Origin: Deltaproteobacteria bacterium
Lineage (GTDB): Bacteria > Desulfobacterota > Desulfuromonadia > Desulfuromonadales > JAAYDE01
Direction: 5' to 3'
NCBI GenBank assembly: GCA_016934985.1
Contig: JAFGRU010000060.1
Location: 1-64,000, forward strand
DNA: 64,000 nt
Shown: positions 43,036-51,811 of the stretch, in pieces
How the letters are laid out: the number at the start of each line of letters is the position of its first letter
Numbering within the stretch: the stretch's first letter is position 1
Program-made: the position numbers and the translations under genes
Notes under the pieces: model-generated
What the model saw: the letters and a program-made list of their open reading frames with translations, nothing else
Database searches by the model: none
What the model was told of the DNA's origin: nothing

Positions 43036-46000
43036 ATGTCAACCGTCCGCAAGACCAAAACCCCCATAAACGTCCATCTTTCCGAAAAGCGTATACGCCA
43101 GATCGAGGGTCTGGTCAACAACTGGAACTACGAAACCCGTAGTTTCGTTCTTCAGCGTCTGAGACAATATCAGCCCCATCCCTCTCTTTTCCGGTTCATC
43201 AGGTCTCTGATTCGGCGCATGCTTCAACCTCCGGATCGCCGTTTTCAGGTTTTGCGTAAACCCGAAGTCTTAAGTGACTGGCACCGGCGCATGGAGATTT
43301 CCGGTTCTCCCAGTGCATCGGCAGCCTGGAACAAGATTCTCGAGAGGGAGCTTGACCGACACGATTATTATTATCTGACCTATCTTCTCGAACGGGAAAC
43401 CGTCGATATTTTTGTTCCCCAGTATCTGCGGGACTTTTTCGACAAGATCTATCATGCTCATATCCTGAAAGAATATTTGGAGGATGCCTCCGTCCCCCGC
43501 TCGCCATTGGTTCTGATCATCGGTTCTTCGGGCAGTGGTAAAAGCGCCACCCTCACCCAGGCCCTGGAAGAAACCATCTTCTCCACGGAAGTTCGTCCCA
43601 CTATCGATCTAAAGGCCAAAAAGGAGGAAGTTCTCAAGGAACAACCGATCTGGAAAAGTCTTGAGGAGGTCGATCCCGAGCTGGCTGCGGAAATTGAACG
43701 ACGCCGTAAAGTTGAGCAGTTGAAGTTTCTGTCTCGTTTACCGGTGCTAAAATACCTCTACCGAAAAAGGGTAGCCCAGGCCCTGTCGTCATTGGAAGAG
43801 CGAGGTGTCTATGTTGATTTCGCCCAGATTACCCCTAACGACTACCAGACGGCCTATGCCGGAGAGCCGGGCAACCGCCTGCGCCAAGCCATGGGCGATT
43901 CGAAGCAGCTCTGTATCCGCCACCTCGAAGAGGCCCATTCGGCCTTCGGCCGTCCCGAGCAGAACAGTACCATCAAAAGTCAGCAGGCGACTCTGACCGA
44001 TACCTCCAACATCCTCCTCGATGAAATTTCCCAGGGCAAAAGGGATTGCCTGCTCATCGCCACCACGGACCAGCCCGAATTGTTCGAACCCTCGATCTAC
44101 CGTCGTTTTGTTGAGCGCGGGCAGATTATCGACATCAACGACCTCTGGCAGCATAAAGACAACCTGCGAGAGGTCGTGCGTTTGGAACTCAGGCGCAACA
44201 ACTTTTTCATTTCTACCAGCGATGAGGAAGAAAAACTGTGGTTGGACACTCTTCTGGATGAAACCGTGGAAAAAATCCTGCCGATCTTTCGCGCACGTAC
44301 TCTTCGGACAACCCCCGCTTACGTCAGACGCCTCATCGGCTCCATTATCGCCATGAAAAAGGATTTTCAAGCCAGCTACCTCGATGATCAGTTCCTGGTT
44401 CGGGATGCTTTCAAATCAGTGGCGAAAAACGTATACGGTTCCATTTATAAAAAGGTTGTCGGTCGCATGGATCGCGATGTCCGTTGGCAGGATTACATAG
44501 GTTCCATCAAGGACGAGTTTTCCGAAATGGCTAATAATAGCCTCTTTTATGATGTCCAGGACGAAAAAGGGGTTGTTCTCACCGGGCCGCCCGGTTCGGG
44601 GAAGACTTACATGGTCAAGGCCTGGCTGGGAGAAAATAACGAAGTCCAGGACCTTATGGTTTATATGAACGATCTGAGCGAACCCTCGAACCCTTACGAA
44701 GGGATGGTTGCAAATCTTGAGCGGGTTTACGACATCGCAAAAATGATCTCACCCAGCCTGGTGTTTTTCGATGAGGGGGATGCCGTGGCGCCTCGCCGTT
44801 CCCAACAGGGCGGGAGCCCATACGATAAGGTGACCAACAAGTTTCTTTCCATTATTGACGGCGAATCACCTCTGCACCACGTTTTTACTGTTCTGACGAC
44901 CAACCGCCTGGACATTCTCGATCCGGCCCTGATTCGTTCCAAACGTCTCAAGGTTATGAGCGTTTCCGGCCAGATGCGTGAAGAGGACTCGCTGCGAATC
45001 CTGCAAAAGGAAATGCAGGACATCCCGCTTGCCGAGGACCTTAACCACGAGGAGATGGTACGTGTCGCCCGCGGTCTTTGCGATACGCCCGCTGATTTTA
45101 CCGCCTACGCTGAAAAGATTCGCAGCCTGCGCAAAACCGAGATTGAAGTGCTTGGCCAGCTTTCCAAAGCAATCACAGGGTCAGAGGAAGAGCGCATGCG
45201 CTTTGTTCGTTTTAACTATAAAACTCTTCTCAACCTTATTGATGGTATTGCCAATCCATCGGCAATGGTGGCCAAAGCCCGCAATAGCGAGGAGAACATG
45301 CTGGAAGGTTTGGATCACATTGCCGAAAAACTTCAGGAACTGCAACAGGTGGAGGGTTACCCTGTTACCCGACGCCACCTGCTCACGGCAAAACAGCAGT
45401 TGTCCGGCAGTCCGACCCGCAAAGGCAAGCAGCAACTCGACCGTTTTCTCGAAACCGAGCTTTCGGTAGAGCCCCAGGTTGGTTTTGTTATCGGCGTCGG
45501 TGCCAATGAGGCTTCCGGCGTACTTCTTCCCATTGCCTCCTCCCTGGTTTATCGCGCATTTCCAGACAAGCTCGTGGTCACCGGTGCGGTTTCGACTACG
45601 GCGCCCGGGGCGGCCGAAATGGATCTGGCTGTTCAGATGACCCGGCAGAGTTCCCAGGAAGCATTGACTCTGACACAGAATTATCTTCAGTCCCTTTGTC
45701 CCGAAATAAATGTCTCGCGCATTCTCGGAGAATATCTCGAGGGTTATTCCCTCCATCATCAGTTGCTCAGCGCCTCCTACACCGTGGGTGGCCCTTCCGC
45801 CGGTTTTGCCCTTGTTATCAATACCCTTTCCGTTCTTCTCAACCTGCCTGTCCTCAATGATTTTGGCATTACCGGAGCACCCTGGATCAAGGGGGCTCAC
45901 AAAGATGAAGTGGGTGCCTCCGTCATTATCGGTGGTCACCAGCGCAAAACTGAAAAAGTCTTGCAGTATCTTCCCCGCATGTACATGCCGACCCAGAACT

Positions 46001-46449
46001 ACGAGGATATGGAGCCGGAACTTCTCAAGGCCTATCGCATGGAGGGCAAGGATGTCCGGGGTGTGCGCAGCTTTTCCAGGTTGGTTTTCGAAGTTTTTTA
46101 TTTTGATGACGAAAACTTCCAGCGCCTTAGCAAATTCCTCAATGAACGTTTGGAATACGATCTCATGGATCAGCCTGAAAGCGCTGAAAATCCGGAGTGG
46201 GTCAGGCTGGCCGAAGAGGAGGAAAAATTGCGCCGCTTTGCCGAGGAGGAAATTCGCCGGCGCATGCTGATCGTCAGCGATTATGTCACCCGGGGTGAGC
46301 AACACCGTGACTACTCAAGCCTAGAAGCGGTTTTTGGAAAAATGACCACAGACAACCCCAAAGCCAGTTCAAGGACCGTTAGTAATGACAACAGCAAAAA
46401 CAAAGAAGAATCCCAAAAAGATTCTCCGGCAGCAAAAAATGTCTTGTAG
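43036..46449 (+). CDS. Large double-AAA+ ATPase with C-terminal Lon-like protease domain
   Basis: The 1137-residue protein has five recognisable parts. Residues 1-150 are a basic helical N-terminus without known motifs. The first AAA+ module has Walker A GSSGSGKS at 163-170 and a degenerate Walker B (CIRHLEEAH near 295). The second has Walker A GPPGSGKT at 517-524, Walker B VFFDE at 576-580 and sensor LTTNRLDILDPALIRSKR. The Lon-like domain at about 800-1040 has catalytic Ser921 in VGGPSAG and Lys971 in IGGHQRKTEK. A charged, low-complexity tail follows. No zinc-finger or canonical Lon N-domain is present. It is probably tethered to the membrane through the SPFH protein encoded just upstream. 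Confidence 0.85.
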   Translation: MSTVRKTKTPINVHLSEKRIRQIEGLVNNWNYETRSFVLQRLRQYQPHPSLFRFIRSLIRRMLQPPDRRFQVLRKPEVLSDWHRRMEISGSPSASAAWNKILERELDRHDYYYLTYLLERETVDIFVPQYLRDFFDKIYHAHILKEYLEDASVPRSPLVLIIGSSGSGKSATLTQALEETIFSTEVRPTIDLKAKKEEVLKEQPIWKSLEEVDPELAAEIERRRKVEQLKFLSRLPVLKYLYRKRVAQALSSLEERGVYVDFAQITPNDYQTAYAGEPGNRLRQAMGDSKQLCIRHLEEAHSAFGRPEQNSTIKSQQATLTDTSNILLDEISQGKRDCLLIATTDQPELFEPSIYRRFVERGQIIDINDLWQHKDNLREVVRLELRRNNFFISTSDEEEKLWLDTLLDETVEKILPIFRARTLRTTPAYVRRLIGSIIAMKKDFQASYLDDQFLVRDAFKSVAKNVYGSIYKKVVGRMDRDVRWQDYIGSIKDEFSEMANNSLFYDVQDEKGVVLTGPPGSGKTYMVKAWLGENNEVQDLMVYMNDLSEPSNPYEGMVANLERVYDIAKMISPSLVFFDEGDAVAPRRSQQGGSPYDKVTNKFLSIIDGESPLHHVFTVLTTNRLDILDPALIRSKRLKVMSVSGQMREEDSLRILQKEMQDIPLAEDLNHEEMVRVARGLCDTPADFTAYAEKIRSLRKTEIEVLGQLSKAITGSEEERMRFVRFNYKTLLNLIDGIANPSAMVAKARNSEENMLEGLDHIAEKLQELQQVEGYPVTRRHLLTAKQQLSGSPTRKGKQQLDRFLETELSVEPQVGFVIGVGANEASGVLLPIASSLVYRAFPDKLVVTGAVSTTAPGAAEMDLAVQMTRQSSQEALTLTQNYLQSLCPEINVSRILGEYLEGYSLHHQLLSASYTVGGPSAGFALVINTLSVLLNLPVLNDFGITGAPWIKGAHKDEVGASVIIGGHQRKTEKVLQYLPRMYMPTQNYEDMEPELLKAYRMEGKDVRGVRSFSRLVFEVFYFDDENFQRLSKFLNERLEYDLMDQPESAENPEWVRLAEEEEKLRRFAEEEIRRRMLIVSDYVTRGEQHRDYSSLEAVFGKMTTDNPKASSRTVSNDNSKNKEESQKDSPAAKNVL

Positions 46450-46541
46450 AGTGGTTGCGAAAAAGAGGACTATCCTTTAAACTGATTTTCATTTTGTTTT
46501 TCTTAGGTGCTTAAAATCTATCATCTGTGGCGGAGGCAGTA

Positions 46542-46700
46542 ATGGATAAATATCGTTGTGTGGTGTGCAATTACATTTATGATCCTGCGGAAGGTGACCC
46601 GGATGCGGGCGTCGCTTCCGGAACCGCTTTTGAGGATCTCCCCGAGGACTGGGTGTGCCCACTCTGTGGAGCGGATAAAAGTAATTTCGAAAAAACTTGA
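46542..46700 (+). CDS. Rubredoxin
   Basis: The 52-residue protein has the two iron-binding pairs [10 protein letters not shown] and [11 protein letters not shown], plus the typical [11 protein letters not shown]. One Fe bound by four Cys carries single electrons. It begins 92 bases after the Lon-like gene and is followed after 13 bases by a ferredoxin gene. The pair may supply electrons for the lipoate and thioredoxin enzymes encoded next, or protect against oxygen. Confidence 0.95.
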   Translation: MDKYRCVVCNYIYDPAEGDPDAGVASGTAFEDLPEDWVCPLCGADKSNFEKT

Positions 46701-46713
46701 GTGAGGTCAGAGC

Positions 46714-46902
46714 ATGGATCGGCAGCCCTTTGTAGATCAAGAGGCCTGTATCAGCTGTCAGTTGTGTGTGGACACAGTCCCCGAAGTATTCAGGATGAAC
46801 GAAAACAATTCTGCAGAAGTTTATAATGCTTTTGGGGCCTCAAAGATAAAAATCATGGAAGCTATCGAGGGATGTCCTGTTTCCTGTATCCACTGGAACT
46901 AA
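46714..46902 (+). CDS. Small single-cluster ferredoxin
   Basis: The 62-residue protein has CISCQLC at 12-18 and a distant Cys in GCPVSCI at about 53-59. It fits the monocluster ferredoxins of the Desulfovibrio/Thermotoga type that bind one [4Fe-4S]. The segment FVDQEACISC and DTVPEVF is typical. It lies between rubredoxin and lipB in one tightly packed operon. Confidence 0.9.
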   Translation: MDRQPFVDQEACISCQLCVDTVPEVFRMNENNSAEVYNAFGASKIKIMEAIEGCPVSCIHWN

Positions 46903-46949
46903 TTGATTATTCCCCCAAACTAAATTATCGCAAAAAGAACCGATTCCGA

Positions 46950-47609
46950 ATGAATCGTTTTTACACTCTGAGGCCCGGACGGATTTCATACCGCTCGGGC
47001 CTTGTGTTGCAAACAGAACTTGTGGCCAGGAGATTAAAGGAAGAGGCTGATTTCCTGATTCTTCTTGAGCACACCCCGGTGGTCACTCTGGGTCGAGGGG
47101 TCAGGTCTTTCAACCCTTTGGTCCCTTGTGATTTTTTCTCTCGCAACGGGATTGATGTTGTGAAAGTGGAACGTGGAGGGGATGTTACCTTTCACGGCCC
47201 GGGACAGGTGGTGGGTTACCCGATCGTAAAGCTGGATGTCGTCGGGCGTGATCTTCACCTTTACCTCCGCATGCTGGAAAAGGTACTGTTGGATGTTGTC
47301 GCCCGTTTGGGGGTGAGCGCCCGTACTGTCGAAGGTCGTACAGGAATATGGGTTGGGGAGAAAAAACTCGCTTCCATCGGTGTCGCCGTTCGCCGCTGGG
47401 TAAGCTGGCACGGTTTTGCCTTAAACGTGAGAAATGATCTTTCCGGCTTTGAAACCATTGTCCCGTGTGGCCTGGAAGGTGTTGAAATGATCTCCCTGGA
47501 AGAAATCATTGGCCGGGATATTTCTCTGGAAACGGTTGAGGAAGAGTTGGTGCACTCCTTCGGCCGGATTTTTCAAGCCGAATATCTGGGGGAATATGAA
47601 TACCACTGA
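46950..47609 (+). CDS. lipB: Octanoyltransferase
   Basis: The 219-residue enzyme moves octanoate from acyl carrier protein to lipoyl domains. It starts MNRFYTLRPGRISYRSG at ATG 46950. Catalytic motifs are GGDVTFHGPGQVVGYPI, KKLASIGVAVRRWVSWHG (Lys) and IVPCGLEGV (Cys). Its end overlaps lipA by 14 bases. Together with LipA it makes the lipoyl groups needed by the SucB encoded at 584-1696. Confidence 0.95.
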   Translation: MNRFYTLRPGRISYRSGLVLQTELVARRLKEEADFLILLEHTPVVTLGRGVRSFNPLVPCDFFSRNGIDVVKVERGGDVTFHGPGQVVGYPIVKLDVVGRDLHLYLRMLEKVLLDVVARLGVSARTVEGRTGIWVGEKKLASIGVAVRRWVSWHGFALNVRNDLSGFETIVPCGLEGVEMISLEEIIGRDISLETVEEELVHSFGRIFQAEYLGEYEYH

Positions 47610-48483
47610 CAAACTGCTGCGCAAACCGGACTGGCTCAAGGTTCGCTTCAAAGGTGGGCCGGATTATGCCCGTATCGAGCGCCTTCATCGTGCCCATGGT
47701 CTTCACTCGGTATGCCGCAGTGCTGCCTGCCCTAACCAAGGGGAATGCTGGAGCCGGGGAACTGCGACCTTTATGATTCTGGGAGATTGTTGCACCCGTG
47801 ACTGCGCTTTCTGCAACGTCAGCCATGGCACTCCGAAAACGGTTGATGAAGGTGAACCCCGGAAAGTGGCTGAAGCCATTGCAGAACTACAACTCAGGCA
47901 TGCTGTCGTTACTTCGGTGACCAGGGACGATCTGGCGGACGGCGGCGCGGCTCTCTTTGTCGATCTGATCCGGGCCGTGCGCCGGGCGGCTCCTGACTGC
48001 CGAGTGGAGGTTTTGATACCCGACCTTGGCGGGGATCGGCGAGCCCTGGAAAAAATACTCGAAGCCGGGCCGGATATTCTGGGGCATAACCTGGAGACGG
48101 TCCCGAGACTCTATGCCAGGGTTCGTTCCCAGGCTGTGTACCAGCGTTCCCTGGATGTGTTGCGAAACAGCCGCAAAATGAAACCGGACATTCCAACTAA
48201 ATCCGGTCTCATGGTTGGTATGGGGGAAACCCGATCGGAAATTGCCAACGCCATGAAGGATCTGGTGGATGCGGGATGCCGGCTTTTGACCTTGGGGCAG
48301 TATTTACAGCCGACCCGCAAACACTTCCCGGTGCAGCGCTATGTTGCACCGGAGGAATTTGCCGATATGCGGGAAGAGGGTTTGGAAATTGGTTTTATTC
48401 ATGTGGAGGCCGGGCCTCTGGTTCGCTCGTCCTACCATGCTGAAGAGCAGTTCAAGGAGGTTATACATGCCGAAGGAAAGTAA
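47596..48483 (+). CDS. lipA: Lipoyl synthase
   Basis: The 295-residue radical SAM enzyme inserts two sulfur atoms into octanoyl groups. It has the auxiliary cluster motif CRSAACPNQGEC (about 40-51) and the radical SAM motif CTRDCAFC (about 66-73). The C-terminal VRSSYHAEEQ supplies the conserved RSSYxA Ser that ligates the auxiliary cluster. The start at 47596 overlaps lipB; the end overlaps trxB by 17 bases. The auxiliary cluster is consumed in turnover, which may explain the ferredoxin genes nearby. Confidence 0.96.
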   Translation: MNTTDKLLRKPDWLKVRFKGGPDYARIERLHRAHGLHSVCRSAACPNQGECWSRGTATFMILGDCCTRDCAFCNVSHGTPKTVDEGEPRKVAEAIAELQLRHAVVTSVTRDDLADGGAALFVDLIRAVRRAAPDCRVEVLIPDLGGDRRALEKILEAGPDILGHNLETVPRLYARVRSQAVYQRSLDVLRNSRKMKPDIPTKSGLMVGMGETRSEIANAMKDLVDAGCRLLTLGQYLQPTRKHFPVQRYVAPEEFADMREEGLEIGFIHVEAGPLVRSSYHAEEQFKEVIHAEGK

Positions 48484-49408
48484 AGTCCACGATGTCATTA
48501 TTTTGGGTTCAGGCCCGGCCGGTTTGACCGCAGCTATTTACACAGGCCGGTCTAGCCTCAATCCTCTGGTAATCCATGGCCGGCAGCCGGGAGGCCAGCT
48601 GACCAACACAACTGAGGTTGATAATTTCCCGGGATTTTCTGAGGGAATCGACGGCCCGGTTCTGATGGCTGAGATGGAAAAACAGGCAAAACGTTTTGGT
48701 GCAGAGTTCCTGACCGCGGAGGTTACAGCTGTCAGGCTGGGCAACTCTCCCATGGAGGTGGAGGTTGGCAAGGACATCTATCAAACCCGTACTGTAATTG
48801 TCAGTACCGGCGCATCGCCCCGCATGCTCGGTTTGGCCAATGAATGGGACCTTTACGGCAAAGGTGTTTCGGTTTGCGCCACCTGCGACGGATTCTTTTA
48901 CCGCGACAAAGAGGTGGTCGTTGTCGGTGGCGGTGATACGGCCATGGAGGAGGCGACTTTTTTGACCCGCTTTGCCAAAAAGGTCCATGTCATCCACCGT
49001 CGCAACGAATTGCGCGCGTCCCTGCCATTGCAGGAACGTGCCTTGAAAAACGACAAGATGGAATTTCATTGGGATACGGTGGTCTCCGCTATTCATGGCG
49101 ACAAACAAAAAGGCCTGTCCGGCATTACCCTGAAACACCTGCCGACGGAGAAAGAGGAAGATTTCCCCTGCGATGGCTTATTTGTCGCCATCGGCCACGT
49201 CCCCAACACCGACCTGTTTAAAGACCAGCTTGATATGGATGAGCGGGGCTATCTGCTGACCAGAAATGGCGCGGAAACCAATATTCCCGGAGTTTTTGCC
49301 GCCGGCGACGTGCAGGATGCCGTTTTCAGACAGGCCATAACCGCGGCCGGATCGGGCTGCATGGCAGCCATTCTTGCTGAACGCTACCTGGAATCACTTG
49401 AAGGGTAA
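48467..49408 (+). CDS. trxB: Thioredoxin reductase
   Basis: The 313-residue flavoenzyme has the FAD site IILGSGPAGLTAAIYTGR, the redox pair CATCDG at about 136-141 and the NADPH site VVGGGDTAMEEA. It ends with the usual FAD-binding GVFAAGDVQD and QAITAAGSGCMAA. AGGAGG precedes the ATG at 48467, inside lipA. It reduces thioredoxin with NADPH or, in some anaerobes, other donors. Confidence 0.95.
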   Translation: MPKESKVHDVIILGSGPAGLTAAIYTGRSSLNPLVIHGRQPGGQLTNTTEVDNFPGFSEGIDGPVLMAEMEKQAKRFGAEFLTAEVTAVRLGNSPMEVEVGKDIYQTRTVIVSTGASPRMLGLANEWDLYGKGVSVCATCDGFFYRDKEVVVVGGGDTAMEEATFLTRFAKKVHVIHRRNELRASLPLQERALKNDKMEFHWDTVVSAIHGDKQKGLSGITLKHLPTEKEEDFPCDGLFVAIGHVPNTDLFKDQLDMDERGYLLTRNGAETNIPGVFAAGDVQDAVFRQAITAAGSGCMAAILAERYLESLEG

Positions 49409-49593
49409 ATGTCTTTAACTGGTGGGCTGGAAGTCCCTTTTATGAGAGGCAACATTGCACCTCGCCCGCTGATGGACTCACTTAAGTGCTTTATAAACTC
49501 ATCCTGGCTCCACATGCCCTATCTATGGGTTGCCGCGAGGCCATTAGCTGAATAGTTACTCTGCAAGCCTTTCAGAAACCTGCTTAGGGGATT

Positions 49594-51030
49594 ATGCCGA
49601 TGGATTTTTTTGACTGGCTCTTTTGGGGACTTCTCTACTTTGCTGCCGTCCTTTCGGCCGGGCATGCCCTTCTCTACAAGCGCGATCCGCGCTCTGCACT
49701 GGGTTGGATCGTGGCTTGTCTGCTCCTTCCCGGAGGATTCTGCCTCTATTGGCTCCTCGGCGTCAACCGCATCCGTACCCGGGCCCGGGGCTGGCAGGCC
49801 AGCGGTCAAGGCACTGAGTGGATACGTGCAAAGTCCGGTTGTGAAATCATATCGCCCGATCAAATACCTTCTTTCCCGGCTTCCAACCTCTCTGTCCTGC
49901 TTAGCCTTTCCAACGCCATTACGCGCCGACCGCTGGTGAGCGGCAACCGTCTCGAGCCTTTTTTTACAGCAGCTGAAACCTTTTCAGCAATGCTGAAGGC
50001 GATTGCAAAGGCCCGCAAAAGCGTTTTTCTCTCAACCTATATTTTTGGTACGGACGCCATCGGACGGCAATTCATTGATGAATTGAAAAAGGCGGCGGAA
50101 CGTGGGGTCGACGTGCGGGTCCTTGTGGATGCCCTGGGGGAATACTATTCCCTGCCGACCACCCGGCGCCTTTTTCGCGGCAGCAAGGTCCGGCATGCCC
50201 GCTTCCTTCCCCCTTTTTCCTCCTTTGTGCCGGCCCATCTGCATCTTCGCAACCACCGTAAATTGTTGATCGTAGATGGCGAAACTGGCTTTTCCGGAGG
50301 GATGAATATCGGCAAAAGCCTGCTTTCGAGTCACCTGACCTCCGAGGATGCCAGCGATCTTCATTTCCGCGTCCGCGGGCCGGTTGTCGGCCAGCTTCAG
50401 AGTGCCTTCCTTGAAGACTGGCAGTTTGTCACCCGGGAACCGGCCCCCGAACCCTGTTTCCCTCCGCCCCTGGAGGACGGCGAGGCTTTCTGCAGGGGGA
50501 TCAGTGCCGGACCCAACGAAGATTTCGAAAAACTGCGCTGGCTGCTGGACGGTTGTCTCAACTCGGCAGGGCAGCGGGTGCGGATCATGACGCCCTATTT
50601 CATTCCCAGCCGCGACCTCATCGCCTCGATCAACAGCGCGGTCTTGCGGGGAGTGAAGGTGGATATCATTCTCCCGGGCAAAAACAACCTCCCCTACGTG
50701 CACTGGGCTTCGCGGGCCATGCTCTGGGAGCTTCTCGAATACGGCACCAAGATCTATTACCGCCCGCCGCCGTTTTCCCACACCAAACTTCTCCTGGTGG
50801 ACAACTTTTTTGCCATGATCGGCTCGGCCAACCTCGACACCCGGAGCCTGCGCCTCAATTTTGAGTTCAATCTCGAAGTTTTCGATCCCCAACTGGTCAA
50901 AACCCTGGTCGATCATTTCAATACTGTTCTACGCATGTCCCGGCAGGTAACCCTCGAAGAAGTCGATGGCCGTCCTTTGCCTATCAAAATGCGGGATTCC
51001 TTTTTTAAATTGTTCTCCCCCTATCTCTAA
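49594..51030 (+). CDS. cls: Cardiolipin synthase
   Basis: The 478-residue protein has two N-terminal membrane helices (about 5-25 and 36-55), then two phospholipase D motifs: HLRNHRKLLIVDGETGFSGG at about 225 and FSHTKLLLVDNFFAMIGSAN at about 393. That is the standard ClsA layout, which makes cardiolipin from two phosphatidylglycerols. AGGGG precedes the start. It is convergent with the selenoprotein gene. A second, soluble-type homolog is encoded at 19360-20541. Confidence 0.93.
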   Translation: MPMDFFDWLFWGLLYFAAVLSAGHALLYKRDPRSALGWIVACLLLPGGFCLYWLLGVNRIRTRARGWQASGQGTEWIRAKSGCEIISPDQIPSFPASNLSVLLSLSNAITRRPLVSGNRLEPFFTAAETFSAMLKAIAKARKSVFLSTYIFGTDAIGRQFIDELKKAAERGVDVRVLVDALGEYYSLPTTRRLFRGSKVRHARFLPPFSSFVPAHLHLRNHRKLLIVDGETGFSGGMNIGKSLLSSHLTSEDASDLHFRVRGPVVGQLQSAFLEDWQFVTREPAPEPCFPPPLEDGEAFCRGISAGPNEDFEKLRWLLDGCLNSAGQRVRIMTPYFIPSRDLIASINSAVLRGVKVDIILPGKNNLPYVHWASRAMLWELLEYGTKIYYRPPPFSHTKLLLVDNFFAMIGSANLDTRSLRLNFEFNLEVFDPQLVKTLVDHFNTVLRMSRQVTLEEVDGRPLPIKMRDSFFKLFSPYL

Positions 51031-51046
51031 TCTGCTACCTGAAACT

Positions 51047-51088
51047 GAAAAAGGAACAAGGGGGTTAGCCCCTCATTCCTTTTTTTCT
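51047..51088. terminator. Bidirectional terminator between cls and the selenoprotein gene
   Basis: AAAAAGGAA and TTCCTTTTT flank an inner stem AGGGG/CCCCT. The outer arms give T-runs on both strands. On the minus strand it overlaps the last codons and stop of the selenoprotein gene. Confidence 0.85.
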
Positions 51089-51237
51089 TCATCATCCGGT
51101 TTGTTTTCTTTTTCCTTCCTCACGGGAAGGCTGCAACTGTTCGACATTCAGGTGTTGATTCCCAACCGGGGTAAAATCCATTTGTTGAGTACAAACCAGA
51201 CGGCCAGGACCCCCAATACCATCAAAATATCTTCCAT
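51073..51237 (-). CDS. Predicted small membrane selenoprotein (in-frame UGA read as selenocysteine)
   Basis: An ATG at 51237 with AAGGAG ten bases upstream opens 29 codons, MEDILMVLGVLAVWFVLNKW then ILPRLGINT. The TGA at 51150-51148 is followed in frame by MSNSCSLPVRKEKENK and a Glu/Lys-rich end to a second TGA at 51073. Reading the first TGA as Sec gives 54 residues: a membrane helix at about 4-18, then T-U-M-S-N-S-C, then a charged tail. A six-pair hairpin with a G near the start of its loop lies 17 bases after the UGA, where a bacterial SECIS is expected. It is the last gene after the TRAP and Usp genes, 59 bases downstream of usp. Confidence 0.7.
51114..51150 (-). promoter_or_regulatory. 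SECIS-like element
   Basis: After the UGA (51150-51148) the minus strand forms CCTTCC (51130-51125), loop CGTGA, GGAAGG (51119-51114). The loop begins 26 bases from the UGA and has G as its second base. This fits the bacterial SECIS pattern as I know it; function is not shown. Confidence 0.6.
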
Positions 51238-51296
51238 CGTCTTTTTTCTCCTTGCCTGAAAAGGGCTAGCCCTGCTTATTCATGGATAATCCGGGT

Positions 51297-51737
51297 TTAA
51301 AATAGCAATACCGGGCAGGCCACGTGATGGAGAACAAAGTTGGCCGTCGAGCCGAAAAGAACGTCCCGAATGACCCCTTTGCCTCCCCGGCGGCCAATAA
51401 TGATCAGATCATAGCTTTCATCATTGACTATTTTGCAGATCACTTCCCGGGGAGCACCGGTTTCGAGACGCTCCTCGATTTTCATGCCTGCTTTTTTAAA
51501 CAGCTCTGCCTGACCGTGAAGAATCTCTTTGCCCGCCTTTTGAGCCGCCTCCTCGATCATTTCCATCTGAAAATCAGGGATCATCCGATAGCTCAGTTTG
51601 TTGAGGTCAACGACATGCAGGACAGTGAGGGTGGAGTGAAAAACCTCCTTGTTTTCTATGATAGCCTCAATGGTTTTGGTCGAGGTTTTAGAACCGTCCA
51701 CAGGCACCATAATTCTACTCTCGCTGATTCGAACCAT
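51297..51737 (-). CDS. Universal stress protein, UspA family (DctPQM linked)
   Basis: The 146-residue protein starts at ATG 51737 with AAAGGAG upstream. It has the full ATP-binding signature: IMVPVDGSKTS at the N-terminus and DLIIIGRRGGKGVIRDVLFG with STANFVLHHVACPVLL at the end. The gene lies 74 bases after dctM. The second TRAP operon in the window (7396-9977) also ends in a Usp gene, which strengthens a regulatory link between Usp and TRAP uptake. Confidence 0.9.
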   Translation of the reverse strand: MVRISESRIMVPVDGSKTSTKTIEAIIENKEVFHSTLTVLHVVDLNKLSYRMIPDFQMEMIEEAAQKAGKEILHGQAELFKKAGMKIEERLETGAPREVICKIVNDESYDLIIIGRRGGKGVIRDVLFGSTANFVLHHVACPVLLF

Positions 51738-51811
51738 AGGGACTCCTTTTTTGGCGTTCCCCACCTGAAATTAGAGATGGAGACGGCCACAAAACAAAGC
51801 AGGATGATTTT

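Noticed and set aside
45181-46305. 374-codon open frame opposite the Lon-like protease domain
   Set aside because: Antisense shadow; the plus strand has the catalytic motifs.
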